A stretch of 64,000 nucleotides of DNA from Gammaproteobacteria bacterium (GCA_030429735.1 JAUIET010000008.1:1-64000), one strand, 5' to 3'; positions 24,840-34,241 are shown, numbered from the stretch's first letter. The notes: a model not told the origin generated them from the sequence alone. Numbers and translations are program-made.

Positions 24840-25979
24840 CTAGAAACTCAGCCAGAACCCGGCGCGTGGTTCTGAATGATGTATATCAAACACCTGCAGA
24901 TACGTGCCGTCAGCAGTTACATTGAGTTCGATAAACCCTTCCTGCGACAGAGCGAAGCGAGTATTGTCTGTGTGCCATACACCGCTGAGTTTGCTGGTGT
25001 TGGCTGCCCCGCTAACGATTGTGTACTCAGGGGCATGCCCGTGTGGTCGTCTGAAAACCTGCAGGCTGTGGTCATGACCACCGGCGTGAATGATGTTCTC
25101 ATACGGTTTCATGGCCGCGTCCAGTGCATTGATAATGCGAACATAGTTAGGGTGGTAGGTGTCTTCGGCGGAGACATCCGTAAAAAGATCCAATGCTCGA
25201 ATAAAAAACCAGTAGGCGAAATGCGTCATGTACCCGGCGTGTTGACCCATGGTTTCCAGGGGGTGGTGCTGATTCACCACGATTAAATTGTCGGGGTAGG
25301 TCTCACGAATACTGTCGAAGGCATTTGTCAGGCTTAGCATGGCAGCCGCGAGTTGATCTTCGTTGGTGGTGAGCAGCGCTGATGAATCAACAAACACCAG
25401 ACTTACGCCCGGCAGGTTTATCGCGTCGGCCGCAGCCAGTGTATCGGACGCCAAGGGTCGGAATTCTGCCGATACATCGTGCTCATTGGCGTACTCGGTA
25501 ATGTGCGTACGCATACCCTCAAGCTCTCCGGCATACCAGTCGTGATTGCCTGGTACAAAGTAAAACCGCGCGCCACTGACTTTGGCCATCTGAAGTTGCG
25601 CATCCAGATGCTCAATGCTCTCCAGCTGATCCTCGTTCCATTCTGTCTGGCTGCCTTCCATGTTCGGAAAGCCCATATAATAAATGTTGTCGCCAAGGGC
25701 CACAGCAGCCGTTTTGCGCGGCGAAATCAACGCACGCGTGCTCATCTTTTCCAGACTGGCTTGCCAGGGTTCCATGCTTGAGGCACCGGCATCACCAAAC
25801 AGCAATACGCGTTGCAAGATCTCGTCTTCGGCCGGCGGTGGTGATTGCCACTCAGACACAAGGTTCAGGTACGGTGTGTCATGGTTATTGGCGAACTGAG
25901 GATTAATCACGACCAGAATGACGATCAGTGCGATGATCAACAACAACCCTAATAGAACGTATTTTAAAGCTTTGCGCAT
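24840..25979 (-). CDS. Membrane-anchored calcineurin-like metallophosphatase
   Basis: A 379-residue metallophosphoesterase. The five metal-binding motifs are visible in order: FGDAG, ALGDNIY, PGNHDW, NQHHP and GGHDH. A single N-terminal hydrophobic helix (about 6-26) should anchor it in the inner membrane with the catalytic domain periplasmic. The set resembles purple acid or alkaline-type phosphatases that act on phosphomonoesters. ATG 25979 places this helix at the N-terminus; an upstream in-frame ATG at 26090 would add 37 unlikely residues. The substrate is unknown. Confidence 0.85.
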   Translation of the reverse strand: MRKALKYVLLGLLLIIALIVILVVINPQFANNHDTPYLNLVSEWQSPPPAEDEILQRVLLFGDAGASSMEPWQASLEKMSTRALISPRKTAAVALGDNIYYMGFPNMEGSQTEWNEDQLESIEHLDAQLQMAKVSGARFYFVPGNHDWYAGELEGMRTHITEYANEHDVSAEFRPLASDTLAAADAINLPGVSLVFVDSSALLTTNEDQLAAAMLSLTNAFDSIRETYPDNLIVVNQHHPLETMGQHAGYMTHFAYWFFIRALDLFTDVSAEDTYHPNYVRIINALDAAMKPYENIIHAGGHDHSLQVFRRPHGHAPEYTIVSGAANTSKLSGVWHTDNTRFALSQEGFIELNVTADGTYLQVFDIHHSEPRAGFWLSF

Positions 25980-26124
25980 TGTATTTCTCGTATGTTGTCG
26001 CGCCATTCTAAGGCAGTAGCACGATAATTGAAGCTTCTGTTTATGAGCGATGCGTAAATATCCGCTAGACGCGCAGTGACTCCGGTACACTACGCATCTT
26101 TAACAGCTGACTGGATTTGGAACT

Positions 26125-26892
26125 ATGAGTAGACTCGCCGGGAAAACAGCCATTGTCACAGGCGGATCGCGGGGTATGGGTGCAGCAACCGTGCGCGCTT
26201 TTGTAAACAACGGCGCGAAAGTAGTTATCGCCGATATTCTGGAGTCGGAAGGGCAGGCCCTTGCTGATGAGCTAGGTGATGTGGCAGTGTTCGAACGCCT
26301 TGACGTGCGTGACGCGGACAACTGGAAAACGGTCGTGGATACGGCCAATAAGCTGGGAAAATTGCAAGTGCTGGTGAACAACGCGGCGATAATGGAAGCG
26401 GACAATATTATGGACATGAGCGAAGAAAAGTTCATGCGTATTGTCAGTATTAATCAACTGGGCCCATTTCTTGGCATGCAGGCGGTGTTCCCAAGTTTGA
26501 AAGCCAATGGCGGTGGTTCCATTATCAATGTGTCTTCGATTGACGGCTTGCAGGCAAAGAATGGATTGATTGCCTATGCGGGCAGTAAGTGGGCCGTACG
26601 CGGCATGACAAAGGTAGCCGCCATTGAAATGGGCAAGTACAACATTCGAGTTAATTCTGTCCACCCTGGCGGTATCTATACCGACATGCATGGCAAGGAT
26701 TTCATGACCGTGGAGCAGGCCAATGAGTCATATAAAGATATGCCATTGCCCAGAGTTGGTATGCCTGAAGAGGTGGCCAATGTGACCTTGTTTCTTGCTA
26801 CCGACGAAGCAAGTTTCAGTACCGGCTCCGAGTTTAAGGCTGAGGGTGGCTGGAGTGCTGGTTTGCGCCAGGCTGGCCTGCCAGAGTTATAA
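26125..26892 (+). CDS. Short-chain dehydrogenase, hydroxysteroid-dehydrogenase-like
   Basis: A 255-residue SDR with TGGSRGMG, NNAAIM, ISSID (INVSSIDG), YAGSKWA and the HPGGIYTDM segment. The VSSIDG...YAGSKWAVRGMTK pattern recalls bacterial 3-alpha/20-beta-hydroxysteroid dehydrogenases, so NAD(H)-dependent oxidation of a steroid alcohol is a reasonable guess. The adjacent KstD-like gene (2 kb away) fits. It is followed 9 bp later by the pterin dehydratase gene on the same strand. Confidence 0.82.
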   Translation: MSRLAGKTAIVTGGSRGMGAATVRAFVNNGAKVVIADILESEGQALADELGDVAVFERLDVRDADNWKTVVDTANKLGKLQVLVNNAAIMEADNIMDMSEEKFMRIVSINQLGPFLGMQAVFPSLKANGGGSIINVSSIDGLQAKNGLIAYAGSKWAVRGMTKVAAIEMGKYNIRVNSVHPGGIYTDMHGKDFMTVEQANESYKDMPLPRVGMPEEVANVTLFLATDEASFSTGSEFKAEGGWSAGLRQAGLPEL

Positions 26893-26901
26893 GGCTACAC
26901 T

Positions 26902-27210
26902 GTGGCTACGGAAAAACTCACCGCCCAGCAGTTGCAGATTGAGCTGCAGCAATTGAATAGCCAGGCGCAGCAACCCTGGACTGTTAACGCTGCGGGTAAA
27001 CTCAGCAAGTCACTCAAGTTTCCTGATTTCATTCACGCCTGGGGCTTTATGAATACGGTGGCGCTCTATGCCGAAAAAAAGAACCACCATCCTGAATGGT
27101 TTAACGTTTACAACCGCGTTGACATCGAGCTGACGACTCATGATGCAGGTGGCCTGTCTGCCAAAGATATTGAGCTGGCCAGTTTCATCGACACGCTTCA
27201 ACATGCCTGA
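26902..27210 (+). CDS. 4a-hydroxytetrahydrobiopterin dehydratase (pterin-4a-carbinolamine dehydratase)
   Basis: A 102-residue PCD/DCoH-family protein with the active-site signature [16 protein letters not shown] and a C-terminal [12 protein letters not shown]. These enzymes dehydrate the pterin carbinolamine formed by aromatic amino acid hydroxylases and so recycle tetrahydropterin. No hydroxylase gene is seen in the window. The start is GTG 26902, 9 bp after the SDR stop, so the two are likely cotranscribed although no metabolic link is evident. Confidence 0.9.
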   Translation: MATEKLTAQQLQIELQQLNSQAQQPWTVNAAGKLSKSLKFPDFIHAWGFMNTVALYAEKKNHHPEWFNVYNRVDIELTTHDAGGLSAKDIELASFIDTLQHA

Positions 27211-27266
27211 AGACAGGTTGCAGTCTCAAGCGAAGCAGTGCGGGCTTAATTGAGTTTCATCACGCG

Positions 27267-28133
27267 CTACTTAAAGGAATTAATGATCGCCTGAATTTCC
27301 TCATCATTGTCGGCAATGACATCCAAACGATTTGGTTCAGAGCAGGTGCGCAAATTCTCTGGAATCTTCTGCATTGCGGCCAGCGATTCGATGTCGGGAA
27401 GCGTTGGATTCGTCGTAGTCATCAGTACCGTGTGATACAGCGCCAGATTGGCGATGTCCAGCAGATCGAGTTCGTCACTCCAGCTGGCATCCCACTGCCC
27501 ACAATCGAACACCAGGTCAGTGATGGTTTTATCGATACCCCACTTCATCAGGGCGGCCACTCCAACGCGTTTGCTGTATTTGCGGCACATTTGGAAATAG
27601 ATATTGCTGTCTGGCTGATCAGAGGCCTCAAGCATGGTTGACAGAACTGACAGGGAGCCAACCTCAGTAAGCAACATGGCCAGTTGAACTTGATCAACGG
27701 GTCGAAACTTCAGTTGTTGTGCCAGAAAGCTGGCGATGGATGTTTTGACGACCAGTCGTTCCCACGTGTGATTAAACAGTGATCTTGATACGGCGCTGTT
27801 CAATTCCACCATATTGCGGGTGCTGTGCAGCATGACCAGACTGCTGGTGGCCTCGAAGCCTAGCAGACCAACGACTTCAGCCAAAGTTTTCGGTGGAACT
27901 GCGCGTCGGTAGACTGGGCTGGAAGCGGCCTGAACAAGATATGTTGTAAGACCGGGGTCTTTGGCGATGATCTCGGTTAGTGATTCGCAGGTGGTGTTGT
28001 CATCAGACACTGCGGAACGCACTTTTAAGGCCACGTCGGGCAAGCTCGGCAAGCGCAACTCGTCACTGAGCACGCGCTCTATCACTTCTTCGAATAAAGC
28101 CTGCAAGCTAGATTCGGGCAATGGGGCAGTCAT
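27267..28133 (-). CDS. HDOD-domain signalling protein
   Basis: A 288-residue HDOD protein. The N-terminal LRLPSLPDVALKVRSAV and later IIAKDPGLTTYLVQAASSPVY are signatures of this catalytically degenerate HD-like domain, found in signalling and stress proteins of Gammaproteobacteria. No second domain is visible. AAGGA lies 7 nt before the ATG. A paralogue with closely matching motifs sits at 60582. The molecular role is unknown. The 206 bp upstream to the MITE at 28340 show no other gene and probably carry its promoter. Confidence 0.85.
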   Translation of the reverse strand: MTAPLPESSLQALFEEVIERVLSDELRLPSLPDVALKVRSAVSDDNTTCESLTEIIAKDPGLTTYLVQAASSPVYRRAVPPKTLAEVVGLLGFEATSSLVMLHSTRNMVELNSAVSRSLFNHTWERLVVKTSIASFLAQQLKFRPVDQVQLAMLLTEVGSLSVLSTMLEASDQPDSNIYFQMCRKYSKRVGVAALMKWGIDKTITDLVFDCGQWDASWSDELDLLDIANLALYHTVLMTTTNPTLPDIESLAAMQKIPENLRTCSEPNRLDVIADNDEEIQAIINSFK

Positions 28134-28339
28134 AATTAATCCTTTATTGACTTGATTTTCATCCGTGGAAGACCTTGGGGTCTATAGTCAGTCTAGTTCA
28201 TGTCGGCACGGCTTCCACCATCTCAGCCACCGTTTAGCGGTTGGAAGAGGGGTAAAGAAGAGGGCTAAAGTGGGGTAAAGCCCATAGGAGTCTGGCTGGT
28301 GTTTGATAAACGTACTACTGCTCAAAGAACGGGCTCTGG

Positions 28340-28435
28340 TGTCCCTTACCATAAGTTCGTACTATTCAGAGCCAGCACAATGGCGTTCTTCCAGGCGTAT
28401 TCCGCAGGGAATATCGACTCTATTGGCAAGGGACA
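28340..28435 (+). repeat. MITE copy 3 (type 2, 96 bp)
   Basis: A free-standing 96-bp element starting TGTCCCTTACCATAAGTTCG and ending GGCAAGGGACA. It is flanked by CTGG (28336-28339) and CTAG (28436-28439), a slightly decayed 4-bp duplication. It is the same unit as 8587-8682 in reverse orientation, with a few substitutions. It lies 11 bp past the KstD-like stop codon. The 313-bp gap 28134-28446 that contains it otherwise holds only the probable HDOD promoter. Confidence 0.82.
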
Positions 28436-28446
28436 CTAGCAGCGTG

Positions 28447-30156
28447 TTAACTCGCTGCAGCGTGTTTCCCAGCCAGATAGCCGAATACCATGGCCGGCCC
28501 CAAGGTTGATCCTGGGCCGGGGTATGCTGGCAAAAGTGCTGTCGTGGTATTGCCGCAGGCGTACAGGCCTGGTATGACGCTGCCATCTTCACGCTCAACC
28601 TGGCCATCAGTATTAATCACCACGCCACCCGCTGTACCCATTTCACCGGTATATAAACTCACGCAGTAAAAGGGCGGTTTGCTAATAGGTCCGAGACAGG
28701 GGTTGGGTTTGCATTCCGGGTCGGCGTAGTAGCGGTCATAGTTTGAATCGCCACGCTGAAAATCCAGGTCTTTACCTGTTTTGGCGTACTCATTGAATTT
28801 TCGCTGCGTGTCCAGCAAGCCTTGCTTATCTATGCCTACTTTGTCGGCCAATTCCTCAAGGCTGTCCGCTTTACTTAAAAAACTGGGTGTCCACCAGGCT
28901 TTCGGTACGGCCCAGTCGGGCATCATGCTGGATTGTAACAGCGCGGAAGCAACCGGACGCTTCGCCCGAAAGTCTGCGTCGAATATCATATACGCCGGTA
29001 CGCATGGGTTTCCATTCTCTGTTTCGCGCAGCATGTCGTCAACAAACGTTACGTAATTCTGCGACTCGTTGCTGAACCTCTGCCCTTTGGCATTCACTGT
29101 CATGCACCCAGGCAAGCCTTTCTCAACCTGACTCATATGAGCTTTGGTTTTACCTGGTATGACCGCGGTCGTGAACCACCATGCCCAGTCCATCTGATGC
29201 GTGGCTGCCCCTTTGTCGATAGCGGCGCGAATTGCATCACCTGTGTTGTAGATGTTGGCGGCACTCCACTCAGTACGGGTGGGGTTGGGCAGATACTGTT
29301 CGCGCATTTGTTGATTGCGCTCAAAGCCACCAGCGGCGAGGATAACGCCCTTATTTGCTTTCACTCTGAGCACCTTGCCATCGCGCTTCACCGTGCAGCC
29401 GATGATTCGGCCTCGGTCGTCAATCAGCTCTTGCATGGGCGATTCAAGCCACAAGGGGATGTTTCGATCTTTGCAGGCCAGGAACAAGCGCGCCACGCCG
29501 GCAGGCCCCATTGTCAAGCGACCATCTCTGCGTGTTTTAAGACGCAGTGGAAAATCAAACAGGTATTTGAGCACCAGGGTGGCGCTCATTTTCAGCCAGC
29601 CCGGCAAAGCTGCCAGCACAATTTGCCCTTCAACCTGAGTGAAACTAATGCCGCCTGGCATTTGTGTTTGCGGGTGTGCATTGCCGAGATATTGAAAATC
29701 ATCGCCCAATTCTTCAGCTCTTAAAATTTCCGGTTCCATGGACCGGTGTCCGGTCTTGCCACCAGGTGCTTCCGGGAAGTAATCGGGGTAATGCTCCAAG
29801 CTAACGTAGCGAACCCAGTTGGTGTTTTCGTGTAGATAGTCGATGACCTCCGGGCCTTGCTCAACATACGTATCGAGCAACTCGGGACGTATTTTCCCTT
29901 CCGGACTGACGTGCTCAAGATACGCCCTGGCGTCTTCCAGTGAGTCGTCTGCGCCCACGGCTTTTGCGTACCGATTGCCGGGAATCCATACTCCACCACC
30001 GGAGCTTGCACTGGTGCCGCCAAACACTGGGGCCTTTTCCACAATCAATACTTTGGCACCACCATCGTGGGCGGCTATGGCCGAGGTCAGCGCGCCGTTG
30101 CCACTGCCAACAACAACTACGTCGACTTCATGGTCCCATTGGGTGTGCTCTGTCAT
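28447..30156 (-). CDS. 3-ketosteroid dehydrogenase-like flavoprotein (KstD family)
   Basis: A 569-residue FAD protein. The N-terminal dinucleotide motif VVVGSGNGALTSAIAAHDGG with VEKAP, the SSGGGVWIPGN segment, the central ILAAGGFERN and the C-terminal PPFYCVSLYTGEMGTAGG and YPGPGSTLGPA match 3-ketosteroid-delta1- (or delta4-5alpha-) dehydrogenases, in which the tyrosine of the PFY segment helps deprotonate the substrate. It would introduce a ring A double bond and start ring opening. AGGA precedes ATG 30156. It is divergent from a cytochrome c lipoprotein that could accept electrons. A fumarate-reductase-type oxidoreductase of other specificity is the alternative. Confidence 0.83.
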   Translation of the reverse strand: MTEHTQWDHEVDVVVVGSGNGALTSAIAAHDGGAKVLIVEKAPVFGGTSASSGGGVWIPGNRYAKAVGADDSLEDARAYLEHVSPEGKIRPELLDTYVEQGPEVIDYLHENTNWVRYVSLEHYPDYFPEAPGGKTGHRSMEPEILRAEELGDDFQYLGNAHPQTQMPGGISFTQVEGQIVLAALPGWLKMSATLVLKYLFDFPLRLKTRRDGRLTMGPAGVARLFLACKDRNIPLWLESPMQELIDDRGRIIGCTVKRDGKVLRVKANKGVILAAGGFERNQQMREQYLPNPTRTEWSAANIYNTGDAIRAAIDKGAATHQMDWAWWFTTAVIPGKTKAHMSQVEKGLPGCMTVNAKGQRFSNESQNYVTFVDDMLRETENGNPCVPAYMIFDADFRAKRPVASALLQSSMMPDWAVPKAWWTPSFLSKADSLEELADKVGIDKQGLLDTQRKFNEYAKTGKDLDFQRGDSNYDRYYADPECKPNPCLGPISKPPFYCVSLYTGEMGTAGGVVINTDGQVEREDGSVIPGLYACGNTTTALLPAYPGPGSTLGPAMVFGYLAGKHAAAS

Positions 30157-30268
30157 TGAAATCCTGTGCAAATGATTGTGGGAGCGCATACGTTACTGTA
30201 GGGTTAGCGCCTGCGCAACTGTTGCTGTCTATGGCCTTAGTCGCGCTAATTTTTTGTAATGTCTTTGG

Positions 30269-30295
30269 CCGCTCACTCTGTCGGATGATGAGCGG
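30269..30295. promoter_or_regulatory. Inverted repeat in the KstD-like/cytochrome divergent promoter
   Basis: CCGCTCA (30269-30275) and TGAGCGG (30289-30295) form a perfect 7-bp inverted repeat with a 13-bp spacer, 27 bp before the cytochrome ATG at 30322. Half-sites 20 bp apart suggest a dimer-binding operator, but a short hairpin in the leader would look the same. No regulator gene is adjacent. Confidence 0.3.
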
Positions 30296-30321
30296 ATCGA
30301 TTAGTGAAGTAGAGGATTTAG

Positions 30322-30768
30322 ATGAATACCTTGATGTCGAAGTGGTCCTGCGGGGCCTTTCTCGCTTGCCTTGTTGTGGGCTTGTCTGCCTGCGGTGGGG
30401 AGCCTGGTCAAGCGCCTGCGGCTGAAACTAACGCGGAGACTGCGATTGCAGCGGCCGCTGAAGAAGCGGAATCAGTCGCCTCCACTGAAACGACCAGCGT
30501 GCCATCCGACGCCGCCGCCGTGGACCAGGAAATAGTGAGTATTTATCAAAGAAGTTGCATTTCCTGTCACTTAAGCGGTGCAGCTGGTGCGCCAAAATCC
30601 CATGATGCTGCGGCCTGGGCGCCAAAACTGGCCAAAGGCATGGATGCTCTGGTGGCCAGTATTAACAATGGTCTGAACGCCATGCCGCCAAAAGGCATGT
30701 GTTTTGATTGCACCGATGAGCAGTATGCGGCGTTGATCGACTATATGGCCGGACCCAAGCCGGATTGA
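30322..30768 (+). CDS. Cytochrome c5-like lipoprotein
   Basis: A 148-residue exported protein. The signal peptide ends in a lipobox (LSAC, Cys24), then an alanine/glutamate-rich linker (about 30-68), then a monohaem domain with CISCH (Cys79, Cys82, His83) and the axial methionine in NAMPPKGMC. The second cysteine pair (GMCFDC) is typical of cytochrome c5. It should be tethered to a membrane facing the periplasm and carry electrons. Translation may also begin at ATG 30334. It is divergent from the KstD-like gene. Confidence 0.88.
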   Translation: MNTLMSKWSCGAFLACLVVGLSACGGEPGQAPAAETNAETAIAAAAEEAESVASTETTSVPSDAAAVDQEIVSIYQRSCISCHLSGAAGAPKSHDAAAWAPKLAKGMDALVASINNGLNAMPPKGMCFDCTDEQYAALIDYMAGPKPD

Positions 30769-30796
30769 CCTTGGCTGCGCCGGACCGAGTAAACAA

Positions 30797-31435
30797 ATGA
30801 CTGAATCTTTGGAAGCCCGTATCGACCGTCTGGAGTCGATTGATGAAATTCGCCAGCTGGTGTCAAAGTATGCATTGTCACTGGACATGCGCGATCTCGA
30901 TGCACATGTAAATTTATTCGCGCAGGACATTCGCGTAAGCCGCGAATTGACGGGGCGCGCGCACCTGAAGCGCTGGCTGGATGATACCCTGCGCTTGCAG
31001 TTCACTGGCACGTCGCACCATGTTGGCAATCACGTGATCGAATTTACTGACCCGGATAATGCGATTGGTGTTTTGTACTCCAAGAACGAGCATGAAACGC
31101 CTACCGAGAGCGGTGGTGCGGAGTGGGTGATTATGCAAATGCTGTATTGGGACAACTATCAGCGGATTGATGGCCGCTGGTATTTCAGACGCCGTTTACC
31201 TTGTTATTGGTACGCGACCGATCTGAACAAGCCGCCAACCGGCGAGCAAAAAATGCGCTGGCCCGATCGCGATCACTATGAAGGTGCTTACCATGAACTG
31301 TTTCCGTCGTGGAAAGAGTTCTGGGCCAATACACCAGTGGATGACGAACCAGAAGTCGCTGCACCCGCGCCGTTGAACGAGTTTTTGAACGGCATGAGGC
31401 GGGGCGCACCAGACCCACGGATAAAGGTTCGCTAG
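30797..31435 (+). CDS. SnoaL-like (NTF2-fold) protein
   Basis: A 212-residue protein with an N-terminal SnoaL_4-type domain (IDEIRQLVSKYALSLDMRDLDAHVNLFAQD, here read across several short blocks) and a C-terminal extension of about 60 residues. Relatives occur in steroid, aromatic and polyketide catabolic clusters, often without a known reaction. It follows the cytochrome gene by 28 bp and is probably cotranscribed. Its stop overlaps the convergent alr stop by 4 bp. Confidence 0.75.
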   Translation: MTESLEARIDRLESIDEIRQLVSKYALSLDMRDLDAHVNLFAQDIRVSRELTGRAHLKRWLDDTLRLQFTGTSHHVGNHVIEFTDPDNAIGVLYSKNEHETPTESGGAEWVIMQMLYWDNYQRIDGRWYFRRRLPCYWYATDLNKPPTGEQKMRWPDRDHYEGAYHELFPSWKEFWANTPVDDEPEVAAPAPLNEFLNGMRRGAPDPRIKVR

Positions 31436-32511
31436 TATTCGTATTGCAGTGGGACTCGTCCAGGCATTCTGGTCAGTAGCTCATAAGCGATGGTGCCAGC
31501 GTGCTCGGCGACTGTGCTAACAGGCAGGTGGTTTCCCCAGAGTTCCACAGGGGATCCGATGCGGACATCCGGGCAATCGCTAACATCGACAGTGATCATG
31601 TCCATGGAGACGCGACCGCACAGTGGCGCAGTCCGACCATTCACCAGCACCGGCGTGCCTGATACGGCAGCACGGGGATAGCCGTCACCATAGCCGGCAG
31701 CAATAGTAGCAATTCGGCTGGGCCGGTCTGCGCGCCAGCTTGCGCCATAGCCAACACTTTCACCCTTTGCGATGTCTCGGATTGCGATCACTGCGGAGCG
31801 GAACGACATAACGGCGCGCAGTTCGTTGGCATAGGGATGCGAGTATTCCAGCGGTGAGCTGCCATACAGCATGATGCCCGGTCGTACCCAATCGCCATGG
31901 GCAGCCGTATGCGCCAATATGGCGGCCGAGTTTGACAGGCTTACAGGAGCCTGTTTGCCGGCATTGAATGCGCTCAATTGCGTAATCTGTCGGGCAGTGG
32001 GCTCGGTGTTCCTATGGTCGGCAGAAGCAAAGTGCGTTGCAATCACAATCGGTTGGTTCACATGCTTGCAGTGACCGAGTTGCTGATAGGCCGCGTTTGC
32101 GGCCGCAGGCGCCAGGCCCAGTCGGTGCATTCCGGTATCCACCTTCAGCCAGACTGTCAGGGTTTGCTGTGCACGGAAATTCAGTAGCTGCTGAATTTGC
32201 TGCTCAGAGTGCAACATCAGCCAGAAATCATGTGCCTCGCTGAGCGCAAGTTCCTGCGGACTGAAATGTCCCTCAAGCAGCAATACGGGCTCAGTTACAC
32301 CAGCCTCTCTAAGCTCGAGCGCTTCGTCAATACAGGCCACCGCAAAAATATCAGCCACGTCTGACAATGCCCTGGCGCAGCGCGCAGCGCCATGTCCGTA
32401 TGCATTCGCCTTAACAACGGCTGCCATTTTGCTGTTAGCAGCCAGGCGCCGGGCAAGCAAGGCGTTTGCACGCAATGCTGATAAGGAAACAGTAGCGTTG
32501 GTAGGGCGCAT
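31432..32511 (-). CDS. alr: Alanine racemase
   Basis: A PLP enzyme interconverting L- and D-alanine. The Schiff-base motif VVKANAYGHG gives Lys34, and the second catalytic base tyrosine is in SVGYGASWRA; GRVSMDMITVDVS is also typical. The length of 359 residues is normal. It is the last gene of a four-gene minus-strand operon, 9 bp after the transaminase, which would use the D-alanine made here. Whether it also serves peptidoglycan synthesis depends on a second racemase elsewhere. Confidence 0.95.
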   Translation of the reverse strand: MRPTNATVSLSALRANALLARRLAANSKMAAVVKANAYGHGAARCARALSDVADIFAVACIDEALELREAGVTEPVLLLEGHFSPQELALSEAHDFWLMLHSEQQIQQLLNFRAQQTLTVWLKVDTGMHRLGLAPAAANAAYQQLGHCKHVNQPIVIATHFASADHRNTEPTARQITQLSAFNAGKQAPVSLSNSAAILAHTAAHGDWVRPGIMLYGSSPLEYSHPYANELRAVMSFRSAVIAIRDIAKGESVGYGASWRADRPSRIATIAAGYGDGYPRAAVSGTPVLVNGRTAPLCGRVSMDMITVDVSDCPDVRIGSPVELWGNHLPVSTVAEHAGTIAYELLTRMPGRVPLQYEY

Positions 32512-32520
32512 GGGCAGTAA

Positions 32521-33393
32521 TTAGTAGTCGTATTTGTGTTGGCTGAACAGGGTTTGGGCTTGCAGCCATACCGGCCCAGGCCGTCCGTCGCCAACGGTAA
32601 CTCCGTCCAGTTCAACCACTGGTATGACTTCCTTGGTTGAACTGCTGAACCAGATTTCGTCAGCTATTTTGGCTTCCTCCAGCGTCACAATTCGTTCCTC
32701 GACCGGAATGTCGCCGTATTTCCCGAGAATATCGAGCAACATGTAACGGGTAATGCCTGGGAGTTTTTGGTAATCCAGCGAGGGCGTAAACACAGTGCCA
32801 TTTTTTACTATATACACATTGCACGCAGCACCTTCGGTAACTTCTCCGGCGGAGTTGTACAATAACACTTCATCTTTGCCGCTTGCATTGCCCTGCTGGT
32901 AATGCATGACGTTGCCCAACAGGGCCACTGATTTGATGTTACAGCGTTGCCAACGTTTGTCTTCGCCACTAACCACTTTTAGTGTTCTTGCAGTTTCAAT
33001 ATTCGCCTCTGGTTCAGCTGGAATGTCAAATGTAAAGCCGAACACCGTTGGCGTTATGCCAATCGGATAGGCGTGGTTGCGCTTGTTGTCTGCACCTCGA
33101 CTGACCTGTAGATAAATGCCCAGGTTGGCGTTGCCGTTTTCTTGTGTCAGCCGCTCACAGATGGCGCGCCATTCCTGCTCGCTGATGGGCAACTCTATTT
33201 CGATGGCACTTAAACCGTTTTGCATACGTTGAATATGCGGCCTGAAACCAACCAGTTTGCCGTGGTAACTGGGTATCACTTCATAGATACCATCGCCAAA
33301 CAGAAAACCGCGGTCCATGGGCGATATGCGCGCCTGACTCAAAGGCAGGAATTCTCCGTTAAGGTACGCAATCGAATCGTTTGTGTCAGTCAT
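32521..33393 (-). CDS. D-amino acid aminotransferase
   Basis: A 290-residue class IV PLP aminotransferase. Lys154 in RCNIKSVALL is the Schiff-base lysine; the N-terminal MDRGFLFGDGIYEVI and C-terminal EIWFSSSTKEVIPV are those of D-alanine aminotransferases. It would exchange D-alanine and 2-oxoglutarate for pyruvate and D-glutamate. The ATG at 33393 overlaps the upstream cyclase stop by 4 bp (ATGA). Branched-chain aminotransferase or aminodeoxychorismate lyase are less likely, given the neighbours. Confidence 0.9.
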   Translation of the reverse strand: MTDTNDSIAYLNGEFLPLSQARISPMDRGFLFGDGIYEVIPSYHGKLVGFRPHIQRMQNGLSAIEIELPISEQEWRAICERLTQENGNANLGIYLQVSRGADNKRNHAYPIGITPTVFGFTFDIPAEPEANIETARTLKVVSGEDKRWQRCNIKSVALLGNVMHYQQGNASGKDEVLLYNSAGEVTEGAACNVYIVKNGTVFTPSLDYQKLPGITRYMLLDILGKYGDIPVEERIVTLEEAKIADEIWFSSSTKEVIPVVELDGVTVGDGRPGPVWLQAQTLFSQHKYDY

Positions 33394-34241
33394 GCACATA
33401 ACCTTTTAAGTTCTTCAATCAGCTTTAGTCCTTCGCTGGCAGGTAAGCCGTCTTCGGATAAAGTTGCTTCTCGGGTAACGCCATCAACGCCGCCATGGCC
33501 GGACAGGAATTCCAGCGATTTAACAGGGTCTACTTTGGCAAGCAAATCTCTTCCCGACCAGCGGCCCAGAAACGCAATTATGCCGTACGCGCCCCAATTC
33601 GACACATCGGCCACCAGCAGTTCGTCGCAATGGGTGGTAGACGCTTCGATGTCGAGTCTTGCTATGGTTTCGCGCACATTACCCATGCCAATTTCATTAC
33701 CACCATCACCGATTGCCACACTGGGACAATCGGCTCTTTGTACGCATTCGTCAAAGCAGGCACAGCTGGCGCTGATATCCTCGCGGCGCATGTTGTAATA
33801 TTTGCCACTGGCAGAAAGGCCAGGTCGTTCAATGGCAATAATGACCGTCGGCTTCATGGTATCAAGGATGCGCTGCGCCTCAGCTGTCCGGTGCTCCGGA
33901 GGGTCACCGGGAGATGGTAAGGACAGTGCCTGAGTGCGATACCTTGATGAAAGTGCATTGAGTAGCGGTGGCGCGCAGGCCAACGCAGGCTCGCCTCCCA
34001 AAGTTTCCAATGCCTCGTATAGCGCAATAGCCCCCACCGGGCCATCCGTTTCAAAACTGCCAGCTACTGGAAAGCCGGTGCCAATCAGCGCGCGCTGGTA
34101 ATTCTGATAAATCAGTGAGGCACCCCGCAGATAGTAACCCGCCGCCAAAGCCATCTGTACTGACTGCATGCCGCGAAGATTGCGTGCAACCAGAAGGTCT
34201 TCAATCTTTTCGCTGAGTTGTAGATCGTCTTGCTGAATCAT
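33390..34241 (-). CDS. D-glutamate cyclase domain protein (DUF4392)
   Basis: A 283-residue protein matching the DUF4392/D-glutamate cyclase C-terminal domain, with SFETDGPVGAIALYEAL, VIIAIERPGLSASGKYYNMR and VAIGDGGNEIGMGN as clear blocks. Family members convert D-glutamate to 5-oxo-D-proline. It overlaps both neighbours by 4 bp (ATGA), lying between a 5-oxoprolinase subunit and a D-amino acid transaminase, which supports a shared D-glutamate/oxoproline function. The enzymatic direction is inferred. Confidence 0.85.
   Translation of the reverse strand: MIQQDDLQLSEKIEDLLVARNLRGMQSVQMALAAGYYLRGASLIYQNYQRALIGTGFPVAGSFETDGPVGAIALYEALETLGGEPALACAPPLLNALSSRYRTQALSLPSPGDPPEHRTAEAQRILDTMKPTVIIAIERPGLSASGKYYNMRREDISASCACFDECVQRADCPSVAIGDGGNEIGMGNVRETIARLDIEASTTHCDELLVADVSNWGAYGIIAFLGRWSGRDLLAKVDPVKSLEFLSGHGGVDGVTREATLSEDGLPASEGLKLIEELKRLCA

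Noticed and set aside
29137-29724. 195-residue frame antisense to the KstD-like gene
   Set aside because: The KstD-like frame has complete family motifs across this span; the antisense frame has none.
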